Part shown: positions 55,567 through 64,000 of the stretch, piece by piece | Layout: the number at the start of each line of letters is the position of its first letter | Position numbering within the stretch: position 1 is the stretch's first letter | Origin: Gracilariopsis chorda | Lineage: Eukaryota > Rhodophyta > Florideophyceae > Gracilariales > Gracilariaceae | Reading direction: 5' to 3' | Length of the DNA: 64,000 nucleotides | Assembly (NCBI GenBank): GCA_003194525.1 | Contig: NBIV01000029.1 | Location: 186,001 to 250,000, forward strand | Notes under the pieces: model-generated | What the model saw: the letters and a program-made list of their open reading frames with translations, nothing else | Databases searched by the model: none | Told to the model about the DNA's origin: nothing | Translations under genes and position numbers: made by a program

Positions 55567-58500
55567 TCAGTGTAATGATTTTGGCAGAGTTCTGCTTCGT
55601 ACTCTGCAGAATTCTGAATGCGTATGCTCACTAATAAGAACTTCATCGACGTACTGATCGAAGTTCTCTGTATCCATAGAAGAATCAGATATCAAAGAAT
55701 GAGAGTGGTCGCAGCTGCTTTGCAAATATCCGTCGCTTGAAGCTTCATGTGCATTGGCAGATCCACTCATATTATAATGGCCCTTTTCTGCGACACCATT
55801 CTCGTCACAACTTGATCCGGTCGTTCCAGCAATAACATCAACATTGCGACTTTCTGTCTGTACAGGCTGAACTGATGCGCTTGTAATTCTGTTGAGACAG
55901 AATCGTGGTGCACATTTACATCCAAAGCACCGCTGCTTTTTTCTCTTGCATGAGCATCTTTGAGTGTTGCGTTCCCCTCTACATGCGCAGAACGAAAGAT
56001 TCTTAATGGCGCCCTTCAATCTGTTCACATCTTCCGCCTTCTCAGCTAATACTTAGCCCTCACGATCGTAACCGCAGCACGCCGAACATTCACCAGCAGT
56101 CTCGGCACATAAATGTAAGCACTCGGATCAACTCCAGTAATAATGCACGAGAAACCTTGCCCTAACAGCCTGGAGATAAATATGAGGAGCAGCGGGGATG
56201 AGTCTACATACGGAAGAGGCACAGTCAGCCACAAAATTTCTAACAGACACCCTCCACATCTCTGTACCGAAGGGGCCGTTGCATACAAACATATTGCTCA
56301 TCTGTTCCATCATTTTCTTTCGCGATGTCTGTCTGTCTTGAAGGTTCGTTTTTAAAACCGTCTCAATGTGATCCCTCTCTGCACGGAAACAGACTAGCTT
56401 TTTGCCCTCTCTCCATAAGTAGCCGAGGCACATAGTGTTCTCGTAAATCTCAGGAGACGAACCACAACCGATAAAACCAAGACGGCCAGCATTACTGATG
56501 TAGGCACTTAGGTATACTTCATGGGCAACGCCTGTGGTTCCTGGCATAAAATCACATCCACCAAACGCATACAAAGTTGCGATCGAGGCCGCATCGATTC
56601 CTGCACTTTCAATAGATTTGATAGCGTTATCAACGCTGTGTAGGCCTCTGTTAAGCACATGGAGTATGCCCGGACCAGTTAAGATTTTAGACAGAAGCGG
56701 AATGAAGGAAACATCTGTATCATCAGAGATAATGACGCAAGCATGCTCCAGATCACCTCTCGGCTCACATTCAGCTCTGGAGCGGTCCCACAAGTACCCG
56801 TAGAGAGGCTCTGCCCCGCAGATTCTCTGCTAGGGTGATTCCTCAATACTGCAGGCAGTATATATAATTTGAAAGCAGCAACGAATCTCGTCCCGGCTTC
56901 TCCGTGACGAATATGAATTGATTCCAGCTTCATAACTGACGATGTATCAAGTGAAACTGTAACTCCTCTCGTCATTAGTTCATAAGAATACAGTTACCTT
57001 TTTCGGTACAGGCCCCGCTTGGTCGCTTCAGAACAACGTTACCATGGAGAAACTCAGGATCGTGATTGAATGCCCTTCTAAATGTCCAGTCTCGCATATT
57101 TGAACCCTGAAAGTTCTTTAGTAAAACGAATGCTCTTCCGTGCATGTAAACAAGCATGACCAACTTCAGTTCTGTCACGAGCTCTTCCGTCGCAAGTGCC
57201 GAGCACAAAAGATGTAAGCATTCTAGCTCGTCTTTATACGATCGACTCGAGATAAGAGTGCTCCAGGGATGACTAATTCTTCATTGAAGTCCGGTAGCTT
57301 CATCAAAGCTTCTCACCTTCGTCGTCCCCGAAAAGAGCTGTCGCGCCCCTTATCTTGTCATGACGCTGCTGTTCCATCTTTTTCTGCGATATAACCATGC
57401 GTGGAGTGTCAATATGGAGCTGCACTTCAGGAAGATCTGATGGTTTCGTTCCAGATATCTACGCTCGTAATATTCGCTTCATTCTCCCTCTCACTACAGA
57501 ACTCACAGTAGTTCTGCGACCACCAGCACTCCCCCTGTATTGAATAGCATTCATGAGATCTATTTGTACTGAAACGTAGGATGCAATACAGGTGTGGACC
57601 AGCTCTCTTGAAACAGGGGGTGAACTGTTATCTTTTGTGCGCTGCAAGACATCATTCAAAGTGTACACATAAAACCTTCCCCCTCTCAGAGTATACTTCA
57701 GCATCCTGGACGTTTGCGCGTGGTATAGACTACCCTCACTTGTGAAAAATACATCCGCACTTGGTGAAATGAGATGCCTTCAAACATGAAAATGTTCCCA
57801 ACGAGTGTTCGCATCTCTCATCCCGACGTCACGTCCTGACTCCCTGGCTTCACGCTAGGCAATGTAAAGAGCATCTTTGGCTTTACAGATATCCTTTCGT
57901 ATGTCATTGAGTGTTTTTAGCAAATAATCCTTTCCTTTCGGCCTCTCGATTACTTGAAATGCTACCGGGACTCCGTCCTGGTGCGCGGAAAACATCAGCG
58001 CTGAATCTCCTTCTTTGGCCATGAACTGTCGTAGGGTTCTAACTCTCCTGCTCGACGTGCACGTCTTGAACGTTTTATCTCCAAAGAACTGCTGGGGGCC
58101 CTCCTCAGTAAGTATTCCAAAACAATCCGGAAAACGACAGAGGCGTGCAAAACAGTAGTCGTCTTGCCATCATGGAAAGACGACTACTGCTTTGCACGCC
58201 TCTGTCGTTTTCCGGATTGCTGTTCTCAACGTTAATGCGTATGATACGCATTAACGTTAAGAACAGCTGACTGATCTGAAGCTAATGCCATTCTTTGAGG
58301 AGGCGTTGCGGATAAATTTGAGAGACATTGAGAACCTCTATGCGCAGCGTCAAGAAATCCTCTCTCCCGCCTTACACTCAACACATGGCACCACCCAATT
58401 TACATTGTGACGCATTGCGATCGTAATATTGAAGGGCACCCTTTCCTTCTCCCACGTCATCAGCACCTCCAAATCTTCCATATGCGCGTGATGCACCATT

Positions 58501-61500
58501 TACACGTCTGACAAGTAACCTGAAATATGAGACCTACATGAGCCAAGGGGCAGCGTTCTCGAGATGAATTAACAAGTTTACACTCAAACTCTTGAGATGG
58601 CTCACCACTAGCATTTCAAGTATTTCATAGAGTTGAACCTATGTCCATCCTCTGAAGTCCATGGTGATTCGATTACTGCTTGTAAAACTTGGTACTTTCA
58701 TGACACTTGAGCCCGGTGTTTCCGTGTGTAGCTCTTCTTCTAGAGCCTCTGGTACAATAACCCTGAAAAAGGCGTAATACAAAGATAGCTCCTGATACTT
58801 AAGGTGATTGGGACCGTGCAAAATGTAAGTTAGGCGGAACCACAATGGCTCTGAAACAACTGTATGCACTGTCCGTGATAGAATATGGAAACCTACTGTT
58901 GGCAGCAGCGTACTAAAGAGAACAGTCCCAATAAAATGTTTTCCGTTGGGACCTGCACGCAGGCTAACTTTCACAGCTTTTCGCAATTTTGTTCCGATCT
59001 CCAACACATCTTGAAGAATGTGGATAACTGTTTTCGAGAATATCCCCTTCTTGGTTAAAGTATTGTTTTCCATGCTGTTGGTGGGATAATTACGCCATTT
59101 TGTGTAGAAAGCCGCTTATACTGAGCTCTTCGCTTCAAGAATGAGGCCAAATCTTCTCCAATTGTCGGGGTTTCCTCTACAACCTTGTCAATAGTTTAGA
59201 TGACAAGCGCAAATGCTAGCGAGAAGATAAATGCCCGATTGTTTCAAGCATGTCCATGCTTGAGAATGTTCTGTGCTTGGAAAGCAGACAAACCTGTGCA
59301 TTGTGCGAGTTCTGCTAGGCCGAGTCCATGGAGAGTCTCTTTTCACAAATAGGAGTACAAGGCCTGTTTTTCAGCATGAAAGAAGCCGAGAAAAGGAATA
59401 AGCCAATGATGCAAACATCCTTTATCTCTCCAGGATTCCATCCACAGCTCCAGAAGCATTTTGTAAGAAGGTTGATCCCCTGATACCACAACAAACCTTA
59501 GAAGTCTTGGAATTTGCCTTCATATCGCAGAATTTACCAGTTCCCACATGCGCCTTACAGTTATAATGTCAGAAGCGGGTTCCCTTGACACATCGACATA
59601 AACGATGTGCTGCTCGAAAAGATCTTGGCTGACCTTAGCACCTCCATGCGGTTTGAATGCAGATAAGAGCAAGGTGCGAAGGTTGATGTAGCTGTTGCCG
59701 GAAAGTTGTGCATCGCTACGTACCACTCTGCCTGTCGCCAGGGAGCCACCGATGTCTGCTAATTGATCTGAATATGTGGCGACAAGTGCGTATACGATGT
59801 CAAAGAATTGCTCTACCAATGCATTGTGCTCATCTGATGTGAAATGCTCGACAAGTTCTTCTCTTCTTGCAAGAACAGCAATCACTTTCTATTTCAATCC
59901 CTTTCGCTTCTGTAGAGGAGAAGATAACCCCTCATTATTGCATCTCTTTCCAGAGTGAAATGAACCCTGGACCAGAGATCAATTCATTTTTGAGATCGCC
60001 TTACCATCTACCTTAACGGTGTGAAAGGGCAATAATTCCCAATTATCGAACTGGCAGAAAGGAATGGAGTCTTCGGTCAGAGGTTGTACAGTATCCCAGG
60101 CACCGCTGCAAGCCTTTTCTGTTTCTGATAACAACCACAATCGGTAATCTTCTGTTAGGTTGTATGAAAAGCAAAGACCAAGGGCATTTTGAACGCTTCT
60201 AAAGGATGGGGATATTTCCACGATTTCCGCAATAGAAAGGCAGACAGTCAACGGCCCAGCCACGATTTTTGTATGGTCAAACACAACTTGTTCTATGACT
60301 TTTAAAAATCGGATGCAAAGCACCATATCAGCACGGTTAAGGTCACTGTTAAGGTAGCTCAAACACTCTTCAATGCTCAGCTTGGGCAGTACTTCCGCTC
60401 TATTGCAAAAAGTGGAAACCTTTTGGATGTTTGCATCTCTGCAACAGCTGAGGCTACCTTCCAACTGATTTTCTTTCTAGCAGAAGCCATCTGGATAACA
60501 AAGTCCTTCGAAAGGTCACACGTTATTTAGGAAATTTCTTCATTTAAAGACCAGTTACCATCCCAGTACTCAAGTCGACGGCTTTTGAATCTTCTTCTCA
60601 CTTCATCAAGCATGGAACATTTGGTGTTGTATGAGACACCTCCAGTAGACTTAAAAGCTCCAAAAATATGTGAACATAGAAGAGATTCAAGCGCATTTCC
60701 GACGATATAGCATCGCATTCGGTGACCAAATCTTTTCAAGTGAATATCATTGGCTACGAGCAAATGTCTGATTCTGCTTTTGGCAGTACGCCTGTCTACG
60801 TCCTTACCTCCCTCACAGCACAGCACCAACGATTGGCGGCATTTTAAGACGTTAACAAGTAGCAAAAATGGAACAGTTTCTGAAACCTTCAGCACCGTCG
60901 ACTTCGACATATTTGCAGAATCGCACACAATCTTCAAGCCTGGTTCTTGAACTGGTAAAGCTTTCTGCATTGCAGAAATTCTCTCCATAGCGTAAAGAAT
61001 ACAACGAACCAACCATCTGTCAACGGTATGCTCAAGAGTAGCAACGTCTGTGAAGGGGTCAATACCATCACTACCAAGTGTCACAATGTAAAGACATTGA
61101 GGACATTCATATTTTCCCTGTAGTTTCCGTACGTGAAGCACTTTATTACTGTATTCGTCGACCAATTCGTTGAACTAGATCAATTGTCCAATGGTATCCA
61201 AATCTTCTCCTTCGTGCCTGAATTTAGGCAGAGGTCGCAATCTTGACCCTGCGTTCTTGCATCCAGAACCTAAAAGCACACAATGACCGTATAAGGACCC
61301 TTTTCTGTTCTGATCACGAGCAAGTGCAGCACGTTGTGCATAGCGGCTATGATTGAGATGCAAAGAGCATAAATAGAACTCCCCTGGATTTAGCAGAAGT
61401 TCATGTGCTACTTGATTAGAAGCTGTAGATAACCAGCAGAATTCGGACATGAAGGTTTCGCGCATGTATTATTTGCATGATGTGAGATTATAAAGAGTAA

Positions 61501-61967
61501 GATCCCGTGTAGGGATCCTGCTTTGATCCACTAGTTTTCATTCTGCGCTGTTGCTGGTTTCTTTCAAGTTCCGTTTCGAAGAACAAACCGTACAAGTTTT
61601 GTCACTTTGCTTGCTGATGTGATTTGTACAACGAGAATGCAAAGCCTAAAAATCAAAAGGGTTGCAACGTTATTACGCCCTGTCTTTTCGGATTGCAAAT
61701 TACGGACCATCCAGTCTTTGTGCTTCGGCAGGCAAGACAAAAGAGCATGGTAGCTTGTTGGCTGGAAATGAACTGCTTAAATAGATTTTCAAGCGCACCT
61801 GTATCCACTTGTGCAGGACTTTGGATTGGTTTTGCACTAAGATCAACTTTGAGACATGGTTTGCGTGTATCGGAGACGCTGCAAGCGAAGCAAATGGGTT
61901 GTTTTAGCTCTTCGTCAACTTCTGTCATTTGGGATCGCTTTCGATTATTGCTTCCCTCAAACTCCAT
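55567..61967 (-). pseudogene. Large decayed gene with zinc pairs, PIN/FEN-like segment and CXC domain
   Basis: A row of minus-strand open stretches, separated by about ten interruptions, looks like one gene of about 2000 codons starting at ATG 61967. In order: PICFAC ... LFCLACRS and KTCTVCSS (zinc-binding pairs), a Cys/His block (YECPQCLYIV), helical parts (61165-58639), GVPVAFQVIERPKGKDY near 57950, and a PIN/FEN-like segment in 56793-56128 (VIISDDTDVSFIPLL, FGGCDFMPGTTGVAHE). It ends in a Cys cluster (CACRGERNTQRCSC ... RCFGCKCAPRFC) like the tesmin/TSO1 CXC motif. A PIN-like GCD segment followed by a C-terminal CXC motif recalls repetitive unnamed proteins common in animal genomes. Probably from a mobile family; no transposase motif was recognised. 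Confidence 0.5.
58123..58267. repeat. Two adjoining long hairpins
   Basis: 58123-58219 is an inverted repeat with ~43-bp arms, one mismatch and a ~10-base loop. 58219-58267 is a second, with 23-bp arms, one mismatch and a 3-base loop. They share the base at 58219. The left arm of the first continues, on the minus strand, the open frame of the surrounding large gene (DYCFARLCRFPDC). The right arm is thus an inverted copy of coding sequence, as left by template switching (inference). Confidence 0.92.
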
Positions 61968-63016
61968 TACTGGTTGTCAAAGCGCCATAATCAGCAGAGA
62001 GGCACTGAAGTCCAACATGTACGTATCTGGTCAGATGCTGTCTTCGCCGCGACGACTATAGTGACGAAGGAACTTCGGGAATGCGGCGATGTTCGTCACT
62101 GTCCGGGAATCACCCGTCAATGGTGTGTATGGGCAGAGTACTGGGCAATGCCGCACTGTCTTGAATTTCTTGTTTTCATATCATAACATCCCGCTTGTCG
62201 AATGAAAAGCTGTCCGTCATCGACCGTGGTAGAAAGTGTCAAAGATTGGGCTTTGGAGCCCCGAATCTTCGTCACTACCACAATGAATGGGACTGCCCGG
62301 CGCACCGTTAAGTGCTTGCTGGCGTTTCGAATGTGCTTAAGCCAGCAAGTGTAGCGCATTCGCAGCGTCAGTGGGCGAAATGTTGGCCATGGCGTTGGTT
62401 GGGGATACAGAGGTCTGTTGAAAACGTAGAAAAGTCTGTAAAGCTATGTTTATTGTAGTCTACTACGATTTTTGTGTGGTTCACTGCAGCTATGTAGTGT
62501 TTGCCTAATGAAAACATTTTGCAGACGTAGTCGTAGATTTGCAAAGTTTTTACTCTGGTGTGGTTTCGTTTTCTAATGGAGCTGATACTGCCTCTACCAT
62601 ACGATGCCCAGCAGTTTTCTATGACAGAGGGAGTATCTGCCCTCGACTCTTCAATTTGCGCATACGTCCTAGTGAGCAAGCTTGACGAGGTGCAGTGAAC
62701 GTTAGCCCTACCTGGGCGCTCCACAGACCGGCAAGGATTCTTTCATCATGATCGACCCACCTTTTCGACTTATTCAAAAGCGTACTCGTGTCACAATAGC
62801 GCAAGAAATCCAAATCACTGGCGTGCTCTCCAGTCTTCATAACGCAAGAGACACAATGGAAGAGTTTTCCGTGTTCCGCGTATCATCTGCAGCAGACACG
62901 AGCGGCGCTTCTAAACGCCCAAATAACCAGTGGAGAGGCCGTGAAGGCCAATTGGTCATAAATAAAATGATGTAAACGACTCTCAATCCCCAGTTCTTAG
63001 TATTGCGCGTTTCGCT
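61968..63016. other. Intergenic, no gene recognised
   Basis: Should contain the upstream region of the large minus-strand gene. Short minus ORFs at 62117-62359 and 62368-62724 have no known motif. The word TGCGCATACGTCCTAGT near 62653 recurs near 32607. Confidence 0.4.
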
Positions 63017-63056
63017 ATAGTGCCAAGCCACCAGATATAGCATAGGGTGGCACTAT
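63017..63056. repeat. Short imperfect hairpin
   Basis: ATAGTGCCA at 63017 pairs with TGGCACTAT ending at 63056, with further weak pairing (CCACC with GGTGG). It may be the remains of a small inverted-repeat element. Confidence 0.6.
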
Positions 63057-63273
63057 TCAGTAGAGCCTACTGTACCGAAGGGTTACCGCTGTAGGGATAG
63101 AATTGTGACACTTATAAAAGGTTGGCAGTCCGCTAAATTTGACCTTTTCTGTACCATTGTAGTCTCACCCACGAGGTCGATCCGAAGCCTATTTTTGTAC
63201 TGTACTTACTGTGAATGGAAGGCAGTGCCTCTCATTCTTTACTTCGTCGTCGTTTTCGTCTGTCTTAAATACT

Positions 63274-63327
63274 ATCTCAACACCCCACTCTTAATGATTT
63301 ATCTCAACACCCCACTCTTAATGATTT
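63274..63327 (+). repeat. 27-bp unit in two identical tandem copies
   Basis: ATCTCAACACCCCACTCTTA plus ATGATTT is present twice in perfect tandem (63274-63300 and 63301-63327), so the duplication is recent. Confidence 0.95.
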
Positions 63328-63334
63328 ACACATG

Positions 63335-63477
63335 TATGAGGGGGGTGTTGTTGATTGATGGGAGGCGGTGCGCCAATAAACCGCTCTGTATGCCTCTCTA
63401 CGAGCATGCAAAACTGCCATTTGGCGCAAAGCCTCCCTACCACTTAAAAAATTCAGCAGCAGCAGCAGCAGCAAAGC
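63335..63477 (+). repeat. ~140-bp repeat with internal inverted repeat, copy 1
   Basis: It begins TATGAGGGGGGTGTT and ends in (CAG)n CAAAGC. Copy 2 is at 63799. Inside, GGAGGCGGTGCGCCA pairs with a reversed TTGGCGCAAAGCCTCC, imperfectly. Confidence 0.85.
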
Positions 63478-63798
63478 TTCCTGCTTACTGGCTGGCACTC
63501 CCATAATGACTGCAGTGCCATCCAGTTACACAAAGCAACGTGTCGCGCTTTCTCATCATTGGCTGGCACTGCAGTCAATTTAGGCACCTAAACACAAACC
63601 CCTACGGCTCCACATACTCTCGGCGCCACGGCGCCCCGTGGTTCTACGAGCGCTATTGCGAGCGCAAGCGAGCAAAGTGCTCGGAGAGCCTCCGAACGCC
63701 ACGAAATACACAAAGCTACAAAACCAACGCGGCGCGCAGCGCCGCCCACGGCTGAAGGCCGTTTCCACTTGTCTCTCCATTATAAGTATTTGTTCCTC

Positions 63799-63935
63799 TA
63801 TGAGGGGGGTGTTCTTGATTGAATGGAGGCGTTGCGCCACAAAATCGTCTTGCACGCCCCCGTTTGCCCATGCAAATCGCCCATTTGGCGCAACGCCTCC
63901 CTACCATTTAAAACATTCAGCAGCAGCAGCAAAGC
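63799..63935 (+). repeat. ~140-bp repeat with internal inverted repeat, copy 2
   Basis: Same start and end as copy 1. Here the inverted repeat is perfect: GGAGGCGTTGCGCCA at 63825-63839 and TGGCGCAACGCCTCC at 63886-63900. A (CAG)n run at its end is followed by a (CTG)n run from about 63950, making a further inverted pair. The size and symmetry suggest a small nonautonomous element. Confidence 0.85.
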
Positions 63936-64000
63936 GTACAGTTAATTAGCTGCTGCTGCTGCATGTTGACTGTGCAATGGCTGCTGAATGGCTTGCAATA

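Larger units (their letters stand above)
52965..55630. mobile_element. Second PIF/Harbinger-type element
   Basis: A transposase (plus) and a Myb/SANT-like partner (minus) face tail to tail, the Harbinger layout. The outer ~150 bp on both sides carry repeated CAGAATTC-type words (near 52980, 53005, 53046 at left; near 55550, 55605, 55610 at right), likely subterminal binding sites. The outermost sequences GAGCTTACG (left) and, read inward, GAGCATACG (right) look like imperfect ends. No target duplication could be fixed, so limits are approximate. Confidence 0.7.

Noticed and set aside
63274-63477. CRISPR-like tandem repeats
   Set aside because: Two directly adjoining copies without spacers, in a eukaryotic window; a simple duplication.

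Overview
The window is eukaryotic nuclear DNA, most likely from a red alga (inference). The recognisable host genes have no intron or one short intron: 64 nt in the CMC2-like gene and 199 nt in the casein kinase 2 alpha gene. A chromodomain-bearing Ty3-type retroelement, several families of DNA transposon and two genes of bacterial type (a RecB-like nuclease-helicase and a Uma2-family nuclease) fill much of the rest. No rRNA gene, convincing tRNA gene or CRISPR array was seen.

Layout. 1-3317 is a retroelement LTR in minus orientation, cut by a complete piggyBac-like transposon (269-3095). 4072-6482 is a PIF/Harbinger element with clear ends and a TTA target duplication. 7549-17575 is the host-gene island: a large nuclease-helicase (minus), an NHE-type Na+/H+ exchanger (plus), a CMC2-like mitochondrial protein (minus, spliced) and casein kinase 2 alpha (plus, spliced). 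18150-19250 holds a worn DDE transposase relic. 19470-30850 is an 11.4 kb Ty3 chromovirus-type fossil with two 815-bp LTRs and unusual antisense ORFs. 31681-32468 is an older solo LTR. 32.6-39.3 kb is mostly unassigned, with a broken Uma2-like gene, a possible small spliced gene and short repeats.

39.4-48.6 kb is the most striking block. It is the coding core of a DNA transposon whose transposase resembles CACTA/Plavaka enzymes. It carries two further minus-strand genes, one of unknown function and one joining a bacterial-type DNA amino-methyltransferase (DPPY, then FAG motif) to a SET domain. All three genes are broken, but only by a few changes each. Palindromic repeats lie beside the 5' end of the methyltransferase gene.

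50.1-51.4 kb is a second copy of the 18-kb DDE relic. 51.5-52.8 kb is an unrecognised plus-strand gene. 52.97-55.63 kb is a second Harbinger-type element with a broken transposase and an intact Myb/SANT-like partner. 55.57-61.97 kb is a large, decayed minus-strand gene with zinc-binding pairs, a PIN/FEN-like segment and a C-terminal CXC cysteine cluster, probably from another mobile family. The last 2 kb holds short repeats with internal inverted repeats.

Together the window shows a small, compact island of housekeeping genes inside a dense mosaic of mobile elements, some nested in others.
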